Of a DNA stretch of 64,000 nt, positions 49,101 to 60,653 are shown piece by piece. The stretch spans positions 3,326,218 to 3,390,217 of the forward strand of contig CM037837.1 in the NCBI GenBank assembly GCA_021234535.1, in the 5' to 3' direction. Position 1 is the first letter of the stretch; the number at the start of each line of letters is the position of its first letter. Made by a program: the position numbers and the translations under genes. The stretch is from Stichopus chloronotus. Taxonomy: Eukaryota > Echinodermata > Holothuroidea > Aspidochirotida > Stichopodidae. Below the pieces are notes generated by a model. It did not search any database, was not told the DNA's origin, and was given only the letters and a program-made list of their open reading frames with translations.

Positions 49101-52100
49101 GGTTGGTGCAGGGGTGGGGTGGTAGAGAAGTTTGATACAAGGGTGGGTAGAAATGGTTAGGTAGTGGAGATGGGATATGAAAACAGTTTGACAACAAAAA
49201 CAACACCGACATAATCTAACTATAAATATCTAATTATAACGTAAGCACGATTCTGCGCCTAAAGCAATTCCATTTTTTTTTTTCATCATACGACTTGAAG
49301 GATTCTGCAGTTTTGCACAGGTTTTCCAGAATACAGTACGTAAGTCCTTTCAACTGTACCATTTAGAGTATATTGTGTAGGCAGGGCAGGGACAGACATG
49401 CCTTCTGATGAGGATTCCTATGCTGCACAGGAAGGAGTGATAATTACCATACATATATCTACAGTATTAACAATGGTAATTACAACTGAAAATAGAGGGC
49501 AGAGAAACTTCCATATAAGTCACTGTTTTAATCTATTTTATGAAACTTCAATTAGTTTGCCTTTATACAGAACCTAGTTAAGTCCTGTAATTTAGGGCAT
49601 GCATGGTTTATTTACAAACCTTCATATTTTACTATGATATTGTTCTCTACATGGATTAATATTGATTACAGCACTATGTGAATTTGGGTAGTACAGCTGT
49701 TCCCATCCATTACAGCTAGTACAACTGGCAACAGCAGTGTATAACATGTGGTTTGCCTGTAGTAGCAGAAACCTGACTTTTCAATGGCTGTGGTTCTAGG
49801 GAAGGAAATTTGCCACACAATGCACATGTATGAAGAATTCAACGTGAGTTTTGATAAATTTTGATCAAACAACGAAAAAGAAAAGAAGTGTAACTTCGAA
49901 CTTATTCCAAATTGGAATTAAGGAATTATTCTAACTTTGTTTTTGTGACACTACCTTTGAAACAACTGATTGAATACAGTGGTATCATCACCTGCCGTTT
50001 GTAGTCTGTTTTAAAATGTGCACACCCAGTTGTCTGTGATCAAGAGGAGCAGAGCACAGCACACAAATTATTGAACTCAATTAAATACCAACAGTTATCT
50101 AAATGCAGCACACTACGGCATAGTATGCAATCTTATGTTTCTGCAATGCATATATACAGTACTGTACATGCGGTGGCAGAGCTACAGCTCAGTGAGTCAT
50201 GCGCTCCCTTTCAAGCAGCGATTTGGCAAAAGGGCATCTCTACTTCAGAATGTCAGACCAAGAAACTGGGCCTCTGGCTAAGTGCTGACTGACCTCTTTA
50301 CAAAACATCCACCTTTGACATTTGAATTCTTTGGGGAATAGCTACAAAAGGGGGGAGAGAGACAGTAACAATAGAATCCATAATGGAATTAACAAGTTCT
50401 CCTGGTCTCTATGGCAACCAATTCTCACTGTGATTTGTCTGTAAAATTGTGCTCTCTCTGGTAACATCTAATCCAAGCTGAGAATGTTCTCTTTAAAATT
50501 CTGTGACCAAAAAATTGTAGAATGCCATTGGGCAGTTTGAAAACTGATTAACAGTGAGTGCCCAGGTACAGTGCATGAGGTAATACAGCTATAGGGATAG
50601 AATGGTACTATGGAGAATAAAATACAACAGAGAAGACAAGTTCTGTGATAACTTAGCACCAACTTGTGTGACCTTACAGTACAATATCAACTTCATTTCA
50701 TATGCAAAGAAAAAAAACTAATGTATATGCATTTATGCATAATTGTAAACATGTACATGGGACCATGCATTCTTCTACTTGAGATACAATATGAATTACT
50801 GTTAATAGCATTGTCAAGGTCTAAGATGTGGAAGTTTCAACTAAATTTGCAGATCAAATGGAAATACCAAGTAACAGAATTTGAATATGAACCTACACAT
50901 AGCTACATGTAGAGATTCATGAATATGCATATTCTTCTAAAACTAAAGTGCATTAGTCACATATCAATGAGCAGATCAAAACATTCTCCATGCCATTTTT
51001 TTGTCACCACACAGTATTTCTTTAATTATAGCAAGGCCATTGAAAATGGCGATTATTGTATCTTTGTCCTCACACAACTCAACTGCTTTTGTTAGCAAAC
51101 AAATGCCTTGGCTTGTTCGTTGTGCCTTTCTTTCAAACCCTCATTCAACAATGCACTTTCTGACCAACGTCTGAAATTGAAACCGCACTGACTGCTTTGA
51201 GGGTTTGCAGAACTTCAATTGACTCTGAAAGAGTGCAGTTTGGACAGTACGTGAAAACCGAAGAGACTCGAGCTAGCAGACCCACTGCAGCTGGCAGAGT
51301 CGTCAACCTTAGAGTTTCACTGACTTCAATACTTGCTTCAAATACTGTACGTCCAGGGGAGACTTGTTTCAAAGTACAGTTAAAAACACATATCGACCAA
51401 GTTGGAGAAAAGAGAAAAACGATGACTGATGAAAGTTTTGATGGCCGGAAACAAAAGTAGCAGCGGTTTCATCCATTCGAATTGCAGAGAGTGTGCTGTC
51501 TACCTGTGAAAGTCTACATTGAACCTAGTCTTTGAAGGTAATTGATGGTCTAACTGAATTTTGTGTGAACATCAGTTTCTTTTTAAAATAAAAACTCTGC
51601 AAACATTATCAGTTTGCAGTGTCATTCTTTTCATAAACTTCTTGTAAAATGAATACTACTTTCATGGCAGAAAGTAGTATATATACTGTGCCTGCGCACA
51701 GTACACTTCCAATGTTTCGGTGCTACATGCATAGAGTATAAACTGTACTGTAGTGACCTTTGCAGAGAAGAGACCGATGATGTCAGACACTAAGAAGACG
51801 ACCAATCGCCTTTAATGATGTCATTAAACATACAGTGCAGTAGGTATTTTCTTAATGTTGACTGTAGAAGGCCTGTTTTAATACCAAATGATGAACTGAT
51901 CCAAATTTGGCAGACTGGCAGATATTAACACAACTTCCTACAATTTATACTTTGTGCGCAGAAAAATGAATGCAGAGTTACAGCTAGGGTTGTGTGAGGA
52001 AAGATAAGACAATATCTGAAATTAAAGAACACGGTACACATCCTGATTAATTAAACCATGAAGCATAAAATAAACCTCAACATTTTAAATGTCTGTACAC

Positions 52101-55100
52101 ATTTACATCAAATTCATAATCAACCCAAACGACAATGCAGAGGTAAACATCACTTATTCTTGTTCATCACGTTTTACTGCACTGCATGTGTGTCATTCAG
52201 ATAACTAGTGTACAATATACAAATAAAATATTAATAATCTAGCGTTCATCCTGATGTTGAGGAAATAAATTATTGCTTTCTGTGCACAAAAAAACTATAA
52301 ACAAGTCATTTTTACATGGATTTATCCTCCTACTACATGAATTGTACAAAAGGTGAAACTCTGGTACCCCATGATTAAACTGAGGACTGTAACCACAAAC
52401 ACACAGGCAAGGATTGAGACTAAAATAAAACAAAGAAATGAAACATACTAATAACTAATGAAACACTAAACCAGCAATGAGCCAAAACTCAAGAAGGATC
52501 AGTGAAACAGCGAAATTTAAAAAAAAAATGGCAAAGTTTAATACATGTCTAGGGTAGAAACAGGCATGATGAAGATAATAATGACTACATCTTTGAATGT
52601 ACTTGAGACATGGAGCGGTGGAATGGGAGACCTGGAAAGGACATGGAGTCATGCAGTGACCGGTGAACAGAGGCATTGAGGGCGCAGTGCCAAAATATGC
52701 AAGCTGCTGAATTTGGAGGAAAAGGGAGATGTAAATGCTAGTCTGCGTACACAATGACGGTCCCGTACTATTGCAACTCACAGAACTTTCGGATATAAGG
52801 TCTACTCTACCTTATTTCAGGGTAGCCTTTGAGTTCAGATATTCTTCTCTACGCTACAGTTCTATGTTTACTAATATAATCTGCATGATTTTTCTTGATG
52901 CTGCCCATAAGATTTTCTCACTCTTTGTGTTTTTTTGTTTTGTTTTTTTTTTGTCTCTCTACTCTCCATAATGAAGGCTTTATTTTTACAAAGCAATTCA
53001 AGATTCATTTGATTGTGACAACATTTATCAGCAAAACTCTTGAAGTGTCATCAAACAAATCTTAAGACCAGACCTGGGAGACACTCAAGGGCTGCAAACA
53101 GAAATGATAAACTTTAAGCCATTAAAACCCTGGAGTTGGTAAATCATGCTGATGGGGACTGCACTGTGTGAGAAATCTGAAAATTACTGAAAATCAGATT
53201 CTACAGAAATTTATGTCTACTTGTACGTACAGTGGCACACACCTGCAGCAAAGAACACCCAGCTGTTAAGGCATACCACATACATGACACACAGTAATGA
53301 ACTTCCAATTCTGTCTGTCACACAATGTGTGTTCAACTGGGCAGCAGGTCTTACGGTCTTTCTCTAAAAAGTTCATATCACAACTTACATGTCTCAGCAT
53401 GAATAATACACTCTTATCTACCATACATCAGAGTCTACTGTGCTTGGGAAATTTTAAATCATACAGTCAAGACAAAAGAAAGCAGTGAGCAGTCATTTCT
53501 TTATTTTTCTCAAATGACTGCCATTTTATTAAGTCTTTTAATCTTTTTATTCCTTTAGGGAATAGCCTGTTATCCACGAGATGAATGCTTCTAAAATCTC
53601 TTCCATGCATGAGAAGAGTCAGAGGACAAGGTCTGCCGTGTATTTAAGATTAATACTTTGTTGACAGTGGCTTACCATCTGACCTTGGATGATCATCTTC
53701 TAAACTGTCAGTCCTCTGGTACACAGCGCTCAGCACTCTGTACAGAGACACTCTTGTACAGAAGAGCAGACTGGAGCAGTACAGTACTCACCCCTACACA
53801 GCTGCAGAGCTACTCTCTCATATTTAGATCAGTACTGTAGGGCAGTACGGCACTCTCTGGCATAGAGCAGTACAGTACTCTCTGGTGCAGAGCAGTGCGG
53901 TGCTCTCTGGTATAGAGCAGTACAGTATTCTCTCATATAGAGCAGTACAGAGGAGCAATCTAGCACTCTCTGGTATCAAGCAGTACAGAAGAGCAGCACA
54001 GTAGAGTACAAATCTCTTACGTAAAGAGCAAGTAAAGTATGGCAGTGCAGCATAGTCTGATACAGTGCTCTGTGATATAGAGCTATAGCAATGTTAAACA
54101 GCTCCATGCAGTGCAAAAAATGCTGCAGAAACACTGCAGTATGATTCAGCTGCATCACAATACTGTATACAGTGAATAATTCAGTGCAAAGTGATTTCAG
54201 TGTAGCATAGAGCGGTATACATTACACTGTAACTTGACAATGACTTCTTTCAACACATTGTGCATTCATTGTGCAACTGTGAAAAGGCTTTTGCAATAGG
54301 CTATATAACATAGTTACAAGGTCTCAAGGACATCTTTATGGCTGGGAATAACAACAGTGGCATTGGTTACATCAACAAGGTATAATATAAAAATGCAATC
54401 ATATGAAACTGTCCTTGACAATTTAATATGCATTGCACAGTATTAAACAGCAGTGTACTACCAAAAGCAGTGTCTGCATTCGCCACACTCTTGATGACAG
54501 CAACAGAATACTTTTAATTTTTTTTCTTCACACAGACATCATATTGAAGACAAAGGCCAGAGAAAAGCAGAAAGTTATGGAAGCAAAGAAAAAAAAGCAT
54601 TTTTCAAACTACAAATCAGAAGGGGTGTGCCAACAAAAGCTATTCAAGTAAGGAGGGAAAATTCACAGATGCGTCAAGTAGTCCAGACCTATGTAAATTA
54701 TTGCCATGTGATCAAGGCAGCGCCCTTATGACTATAATATTGAGGGACTGTACCAGCAAAACCTTGAGTTCTACAGAAGCCTGCAAAATGGCCACATATC
54801 ACTAACCACACTCATATTTAATTCTACAGAACTCAATCAACTAAAGACAGAAAAATCTGGGTCATCTATAGAGAAAAAAAATCTGGGTCATAACAATTCG
54901 TAGGAAGAAGTGTATCAAATGGATGCCACCAAATTTTTTGACCGTATTCTGGTTCCTACTGAACTTGATGGTACAGAGGACTGTTTACATAATACCATGA
55001 GGAGGAACCGACCACTGGCACAGTGCAATATACATTATCTAGCGTTCTTTCACTGGTATTTATACTGTGACTATTTATAAAAGTTCTGTGCAAAACTGAG

Positions 55101-58100
55101 TGCAATCTTCTTACATTAAAACTGAAAGGTTTGCGTAGAATATACCTCAAAACAATTTTTCGCACTTCATTCCAGAGCATTCCAGACTTACAAAACTTAG
55201 ACATCAACCCGGCATATATGTTATTATTTCCATAAATTTGCCTCAAATGATTCGGAGAACCTCAGCAAATCTACAAATTCTGTCTGAATTTCGGGGGCCC
55301 ACTGTATGGGGGCATGGATATGAGAGACTGTCATGGACATTTAAAGCACTAAAAGCTGTGACAATTCTGCTGTTGTGTCTGCATGTAAATGACATGCACG
55401 ATGTGATATAAGTGACATAAGTCACCGGAAAGGAATTTCATCGTCTGGAATCTACCAAAACCAAAAAAGCCAAAGGAAAATAACTGCTGGTTCCTAAAAA
55501 ACACTTCTCTCTTCCTGCCACATCGGTCTTGTTCTGTCTGAATCATTTTATTAATTTTTCAAACCACATAACACATTGACAGGAAGTACTCTGCCACAAC
55601 TGGGACTAGCATTGTTGAATAACAATTTTTTTTTTTTGAGTGTGTGCTGTATATTACAGTGTGTATGTATCTGAGGATAACACCTAGTTGTTTTGTAACT
55701 GCCTCACAAAGCAACTTTTGCATCAGATACTAAAGTTATCCTTCACCATTAATGCTTCAATTCAATTTTGACACAGATCCTTCCCTACAAAAGTTTCAAA
55801 TATGGAGAAAAAAGAAATACTGTGCCTTAGACTTTTATTTTTTTGGTCAATTTCATGGCTTGCATGCGTTGGTTAACCACAACATGCACAGACAGCAAAA
55901 CGGGTAAACTTATCTCTTCCACCCTTGATTTTTAAAAGCAACAGCTTCTTAATCAGCTACTTTCATTAAAGCAGGATGTGCTGTTATTAACACATTTTCA
56001 AAAGTACACCAAAGGCTGTACTTCCTACAGCTGTAAAAGAAAAAAATTATAAAAGCTCCTACACAGTAGTCTATTAGTCCAAAGGTATGTTTGCACAGAA
56101 GTTTTGTAGAGGTAGTACTGGCACAGAAGTACTGCACATTTACCACAGGGTCCGGTTCCACTAACTTTTTAGCCGAAAAAAACCAGATGTTGACTCTATT
56201 ATTCAGGCTCTTCTTGTTATTGACCCAGACATAACTTTGGCACTAATTGAGAATTAAAAACTCTGTAATAAGTGTAACGATAGTCTAAACCTTGGATTAA
56301 ACACTAAGAGAAAGCAAGGTGCAGTTAGATTATTCAGATGGTACGACTTCTAAAATATTGTAATAGTGCCATAACTTGAAACTAACTTATTTTCTACTCC
56401 AGCTTCAAAGATGGAGATTTGAGACAATTGCCCCTGACGCGGACTCTATTGTCGAATTTCTCCTGCCATTGGCCCGGACGCAACTTCTGTGTTCAGACAG
56501 CGCTGCAAGTAGTGAGACTTGAGCCAATTGACTCAGAATTCAAAGCCGTTTTTAATGTAGGCTACACCACTGATCTCTTTATTAATATAGAGAGATATCG
56601 GTGGGCTAAATTTGGCTCTCCTGTCTCGCTACGATGTCCCCCGTTACACTTTGCATTATATCATCTAACTCCAGGTGAATAGTGTTTGATACCAAGTTAT
56701 TCAACTGGGGGTCTCGGTCAATAAACACAATGAAAAACTAAAGCAATCTTCCCTCTACCACAATTATTAATTCACAATCAATGAAATTTTTTACGAAAGT
56801 AGCATGACCACATAGATGTTATTTTCCAGAGTGGTATGGAATGGAAGAAAATAATGAATGATTAACGATAAAGATGACTCTTTTCTTCTTTTTTGTCTCA
56901 AACAGCACATCCTGCTTTAACTTGCAAAAGAGAAACTACTACATCTACAGTACCTGTAGGTGCAACTTAATGCCTCCCAGGGCATTGTCTTTCAGTTCAC
57001 AGGAACTGAAAATCAAGAACAATCCACAAGTGTTTTTTTCTCTCTCTTCCTCTCTCTCTCTACACTAGAAAACATTCTGAAGGGCCACTGTAAGTGTCCT
57101 AGAAAGTCTGGATAAGTAATTCTGAATTCAACCTGAGCAGCATTTAGATGGAGCCTTGTTTTCCCCGAAGGGACTACTAGCATCTACGGTAATCCTTCAG
57201 TTGATGAAGAACAAAAAATTGCCAGAGTGGATTGAATGGGCTTTCTTGTGATGTTTTGCAGGCTTTTGATGTTCGTACATGTATTTGAGCGCATATTCAA
57301 TGATAATGTAGTCACGGCACTGTGAACTGCACATTCAACCAATGTCACCCCAACACAATGCATTTACTGTACATGTGCAGTACAGCACATCAAAGAACAG
57401 CAAGATGTAACATGGCGTGAACAGTCTCATGTACAACAGTATGTACAGCGGAGTACAATTATTGAACAAACAAAATCTACTAAATTGATCACTCGTGCCT
57501 TCTGCTGCAGGCATTTAACTGTTTGGTACAGAAATTCGTACACAGTAAGGAGAGCACTAACTTTATGTAGATCCTTCAGATAGCAGACACTCTCCCACAA
57601 AGCATGAATCTAATGCAACCCCCCCCCTCCCAACAACTAAACTGGATCTGCCGACTTCTTGCCCCTACTGCTATATGCACTAAAGTTAATGATATTAATT
57701 ATTGTCATAGTTACCGACACATAGTTTGATAAGATCTTCATACGGAATGCATTGCCAAAAAGTCACGAATGAAAATTGGAATAGTACCATTGCAGAAAAC
57801 GTACATAGGCAGTTAGTGTGGTTTGCACTGCTTCACTATGTTGTATTTAATACAGTAGTACCAAACTACTGTAACCTTGTACTCATATGCACGGTCTGTC
57901 TGCCATCACAATAGGACCAACAATTCATCAAAGTTTTCAAAGGGAAAGAAATTTTCCTACAGCGTGGAACTTGCAGAAAAACAAAGCAGGCGTAATTTAA
58001 TGACTATTACAAGTTTACCACAGCAAAAGATACAGAGAAAAATGACAAGATGAAATGATATATTTAAAAACAAGGTATTTACTAACCTGTCATAACTGGA

Positions 58101-60653
58101 CTTAGCCTAGGACCAGCTTTATAAGCAGCCTTTGCTGTAATCTGACTAGGCGTCGAATGAGATCTGCGGGACAAGGAAACAAACGGCAGTACTGAAACAT
58201 TGAACAAAACTTTGCCCTATGTTGGATATGCATGAATACAATACAGCACAGCACTGGTGAAACTCAGTCTACCATACATATACACACACACACCAATGAA
58301 TGCAAAGGGGAACTGACATCCTGTAGAAACTTGCTGAGTGATGGGCAATGATCGACAAAACTTGTTTACGTTGGAGATGAGGTTCCTTCCACATGTGAGA
58401 TGCTAGACAGGTTACACACCATGTGACATTCTCTTCCTCTGCATTAAAATTAGTGGACGAAAATAAATATGATGCATGGTTTGAGAAAGGCAACTTGTTG
58501 AGATGGACGGGTTAAAGAGAATCTGTTTACTGCAAACCAAAGATGCCCTATAATTTGACACACCTTTGTTCTAACATACCTATATTCAGACAGCAGGGGC
58601 TTAGTAAGATCCTCTGGGTTCCATGGATAAGGTCGCAGTTCTTGGTCCAAAAAGCCAGTTGTTTCACAGTCTCAACTGTATAATCTCTCTCTGGCCATTA
58701 GCACACGTATTTACAAATTAACAAATGCACAAGGTACTGTATGGTGCTACATGTGATACAATTGACTGCTACTTATTGGCGCTGTTATTTTTCAAGCACC
58801 TTGCTACAGCTTTAAAGTATACCCTGTATCATATGATCAACGCATCATAACCAGCATCATAGTCGCACCCCTAAATGGTGTCTGCCGTAAAAGATATGTA
58901 GCAACATAGGGGTTTCGGAACATCTATGGGATGTCGGAATACAAGGGTGTCAGAATGTAAGGGTGTTGGAACATAGGAATGTCAGAACATAGGGCTGTCA
59001 CCATAAAACACACATCTGACTAAGACTGATGGTATGATTACAATCAAACAACAAAGTCAAACAAGTTTTAATCATTAAATGAAGGTCTGTCCAATAAAGA
59101 CTGCAGAAGTTTTTCCTATGGAATACTGTAAGTCTTGGAGCATTCTCGACTGATTTTAATAAGTACTGTCACAGGACACGTGTCAAGAGATGCATTAATG
59201 TGCACAGTTTTAACCCACCTATAGCCATGCCGGCCACTATACAGTACATGCTATACACAATATCACGATACGTTGACTCGGAAGCACCACTCGAACCTCA
59301 TTCAAACCAACCCGTGTCAATGTCAAAAAAACATAACTTTAGCACACATGATGGACCCATATGGAATACATTATGAAAGACAGTGTACATCATTTTTAAA
59401 GGCATCAAGTAATAAATAACAATCACTGACAATAACCTGGACCCTGGTAACTGCTCTTTGTCAAAGCCAGTGAACAAATTAGTCTTTGACGATATCAGAA
59501 AACTTGATACAAACATATAAACTACTAGGACGTGTACTACTAAAGTGGCAATGTGATGCTTCACGAAACACGTTACCTGTACAATGAAATGCATAGCCTG
59601 AGAAATTTCAGTTCCAGAGAATGTACAAACTCTTTCTTGATTCATCCCATCAATATACATCAATCATTAGATAATCTAGATCAGACATCATGTATGTTAA
59701 TATTTACACAAACAAATTTAAAGGGGAAATCAGGGTTTATTTTCACAATCTATTTCACTACAATTCCCCACCAGTATCGTACAATGAGTTATAACTAACA
59801 ATGTGGATAATTTCGAGAAACGAGTCAAATTTGCAAAAAATCGGTGAAGAACTCTGAAAGTCTGTAACATCCATATTCATCAAATCCAATATGAATATTC
59901 AATACTATTGCCTTTTCAAGGTGTGAGGAGGTGTGGCTGAACAGTTTCATATGTAGCCTACGTGTGCTGTATGTACAGTATCATCAACTATCACTAAAAA
60001 TTTGTTTACTAAGCATCTTGCAATGCACGAACAGCATCATCAACTATCACTAAAAACTTGTTTATTTAGCATTTTGCAATGCAGGAACCGTAAACATTTG
60101 GTTATGTTTATTCATATAACGTCATCTCAGCCTTATGCTGTGATTGGTCATCGCGTAGAGGAGGCTGTCATGTCTTGTACATGAATGTTTATTTTTGTAC
60201 CCGGCAAATATTAAGAGTTCTCATTCAACAGTAATTAACGCAGTAATTACCATTTCTTCTACCTTCAAACACCTCCACAACGTCTCTATATTTCGGTGAA
60301 CAATCAGTTTCGAAAGAAAAATCAACTTAAGGTGAATTTTCTCAGTCAAACCCTGATTTCCCCTTTAAGGTCAGTGGTGAAGAGCCTGAAGAGGCACTGG
60401 TGTTGAGAAGGTTTCTCTACAAATATGCAGCTCGTTTGCAGACTTACACGAAATACGACTGCTACTGACCTGACCATTTTACTGGTTCCGACCTTCCTTG
60501 ATTGAGTGAGACTGTTGATCTCTGACGTGGTGGCGCTGTGCGTGAGGGATGTGCTCGCCGTAGTGACGAGATCTGACGAAGATGGGGGGATAGAGGTTGA
60601 CAGCTCATTGGGGACGCTGACCGCTCGGGACACTATTTGCTTCTGCTTTGAAT
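33909..60653 (-). CDS. DTX: Deltex-type E3 ubiquitin ligase (3' ten exons; 5' end outside window)
   Basis: Deltex proteins are cytosolic RING E3 ligases that modify Notch trafficking and signalling. Their C-terminal (DTC) domain binds NAD+/ADP-ribose next to the RING. Exons in transcript order are 60470-60653, 58087-58163, 47436-47501, 44473-44504, 40253-40283, 38451-38509, 37565-37720, 36411-36572, 35397-35486 and 33909-34139. Every junction is GT-AG and phases join without a stop, giving 361 whole residues plus a split first codon. The order is a Ser/Thr/Pro-rich linker, a basic [14 protein letters not shown] segment, a RING of C-x2-C...CGHxxHxxC...CPTC form, then the DTC domain ([48 protein letters not shown]). 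The WWE domains of the DTX1/2/4 group are not in the window and should lie upstream beyond 64000. The RING-DTC layout and linker favour the DTX1/4-like group over DTX3, and the exact paralogue is unresolved. Confidence 0.95.
35397..35486 (-). CDS. DTX: Deltex exon GPEHPNPG (DTC domain)
   Basis: 30 codons, [20 protein letters not shown] then [10 protein letters not shown], with a T-rich TAG acceptor and GTAAGT donor, phase 0. This is the family's invariant GPEHPNPG...FPRxCYLPxNxxGR block. Confidence 0.97.
36411..36572 (-). CDS. DTX: Deltex exon with the last RING cysteines and start of DTC
   Basis: 54 codons: [14 protein letters not shown] carries the final RING pair C-P-T-C, followed by [12 protein letters not shown] and [14 protein letters not shown]. 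Acceptor TTTCAG, donor GTACTG, phase 0. Confidence 0.97.
37565..37720 (-). CDS. DTX: Deltex RING finger exon
   Basis: 52 codons beginning DCSICFGVL and containing the metal ligands C2, C5, C34, H36, H39 and C42 (exon numbering) in [20 protein letters not shown]. With CPTC of the next exon the finger has eight ligands. The loop between the first and second pairs is acidic ([12 protein letters not shown]). Ends at a GTGAAT donor. Confidence 0.97.
38451..38509 (-). CDS. DTX: Deltex exon immediately before the RING
   Basis: 59 nt reading [19 protein letters not shown], after a split first codon, and joining to DCSIC. It corresponds to the short helix plus acidic lead-in seen before the RING in the family. 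TTTCAG acceptor, GTAAGA donor. Confidence 0.92.
40253..40283 (-). CDS. DTX: Deltex 31-nt micro-exon (linker)
   Basis: T-rich tract ending CTGTAG, then 31 nt encoding [10 protein letters not shown] plus one base, then GTGAGT. Phase 0 in and phase 1 out, exactly what the neighbours need. The splice sites are strong despite the small size. Confidence 0.8.
40284..44472 (-). other. Deltex intron between the two micro-exons, mostly featureless
   Basis: 4.2 kb of AT-rich intron. It contains a CA-rich ACATCCACATACAG repeat at about 43110-43290. At 42308-42350 is a GTGGCAGATCCAGGAC-like fragment resembling a dispersed sequence near 34812. No further coding exon is required by the phase chain. Confidence 0.6.
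43110..43290. repeat. CA-rich minisatellite, CACACATCCACATACAG units
   Basis: The words CATCCACATACAGTA, CATCCACATACATTA and CATCCACAAACAGTG recur amid (AC)n tracts. Looser copies with ACACAGTATGACA and CATCCACATTTAGCATG continue at 43480-43600. Confidence 0.7.
44473..44504 (-). CDS. DTX: Deltex 32-nt micro-exon (basic linker)
   Basis: An AAGTCAG acceptor, 32 nt encoding [11 protein letters not shown] (first base from the previous exon) and a GTAGTG donor. Phase 1 in, phase 0 out. It was found because the exons on either side cannot otherwise be joined in frame, and the basic KTK content suits the linker. The acceptor pyrimidine tract is weak, so transcript evidence is needed. Confidence 0.65.
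44880..45095. repeat. ATAAATGTAATA-type degenerate minisatellite
   Basis: CATAAATGTAATAA, CATAAATGTAGTA, CACAAATGTAATATT and related words recur about every 30-40 bp, separated by CCACCA or GACC-containing spacers. Deltex intron. Confidence 0.6.
46390..46640. repeat. ~24-bp minisatellite, TTGATGTGTTCTGATAT units
   Basis: TTGATGTGTTCTGATAT or close variants occur near 46501, 46549, 46572 and 46596 and more loosely before and after. The interval is near 24 bp or a multiple. Deltex intron, 0.8 kb from the exon at 47436. Confidence 0.7.
47040..47235. repeat. ~24-bp minisatellite, GAGCTGTTGAATGTTGATGTGT units
   Basis: Units with GAGCTGTTGA and TTGA(T/G)GTGTAGAGC recur through this block. The TTGATGTG word is shared with the array at 46390-46640, suggesting one expanding repeat split by unrelated sequence. 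Confidence 0.75.
47385..47427. repeat. 12-bp repeat ACAGACAGACGG next to a splice donor
   Basis: ACAGACGG and ACAGACAGACGG repeats run to within about 7 bases of the GT donor (47434-47435) of the Deltex exon at 47436-47501, on the intron side. Confidence 0.85.
47436..47501 (-). CDS. DTX: Deltex basic/proline linker exon
   Basis: 66 nt reading [20 protein letters not shown]. The PV-GVP-KRRRK pattern resembles the lysine-rich stretch preceding the RING in DTX1/4. Acceptor GGATAG after a pyrimidine-rich run, donor GTAAAT, phase 1 both sides. The KRRRK cluster could act as a nuclear-localisation-like basic patch, which is inference. Confidence 0.85.
47502..58086 (-). other. Large Deltex intron (10.6 kb), no exon recognised
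   Basis: The flanking exons join in frame, so no further exon is needed. I see a 25-bp minisatellite near 53.8 kb and several C- or T-runs. A patch at about 51160-51450 has longer overlapping frames on both strands (75 and 87 codons) but no known domain. The remainder looks like ordinary non-coding sequence. Confidence 0.6.
53841..53965. repeat. 25-bp minisatellite
   Basis: Five consecutive units begin at 53841, 53866, 53891, 53916 and 53941, exactly 25 bp apart, each starting GGCAGTACGG or AGCAGTACAG and containing CTCTCTGG. Degenerate relatives (CAGTACAG, CACTCTGTACAG) spread from 53720 to 54010. Confidence 0.9.
58087..58163 (-). CDS. DTX: Deltex Ser/Thr linker exon
   Basis: 77 nt reading [20 protein letters not shown] then SPVMT, with a CCCGCAG acceptor and GTTAGT donor, phase 2 in and phase 1 out. 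It forms part of the low-complexity linker between WWE and RING. Confidence 0.85.
59722..60364. mobile_element. Non-autonomous piggyBac-like element (MITE) with TTAA duplication
   Basis: The 643-bp element has perfect 17-bp terminal inverted repeats, AGGGGAAATCAGGGTTT at 59722-59738 and its reverse complement at 60348-60364. Each is flanked by TTAA (59718-59721 and 60365-60368). TTAA target sites are characteristic of piggyBac-superfamily transposons. There is no transposase frame. The interior includes an imperfect 56-bp direct duplication (about 59981-60091). It sits in a Deltex intron, about 100 bp past the donor of the exon at 60470-60653. Confidence 0.88.
59981..60091. repeat. 56-bp tandem duplication inside the TTAA element
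   Basis: TCATCAACTATCACTAAAAA begins at 59981 and again at 60037. Both copies continue with TTGTTTA, AGCAT and TTGCAATGCA before diverging. Two copies only. Confidence 0.9.
60470..60653 (-). CDS. DTX: Deltex Ser/Thr-rich linker exon (first certain exon in window)
   Basis: 184 nt, TATACAG acceptor and CAG|GTCAGT donor. Reads [20 protein letters not shown], then [20 protein letters not shown] and [11 protein letters not shown], a low-complexity Ser/Thr linker. Phase 1 in and phase 2 out. It joins without a stop to the exon at 58087-58163. A less good alternative donor lies six bases upstream. Confidence 0.8.

Noticed and set aside
51145..51460. Overlapping 75- and 87-codon frames on opposite strands
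   Set aside because: The patch is somewhat less AT-rich, which lengthens frames in all registers. No domain or splice support was found.
53841..53965. Regular repeats as a CRISPR array
   Set aside because: The 25-bp units are contiguous with no unique spacers, and the context is a eukaryotic intron. It is a minisatellite.
56419..56682. 87-codon plus-strand frame in a Deltex intron
   Set aside because: No family resemblance and no start or splice support. Possibly an old repeat, but no element ends were visible.
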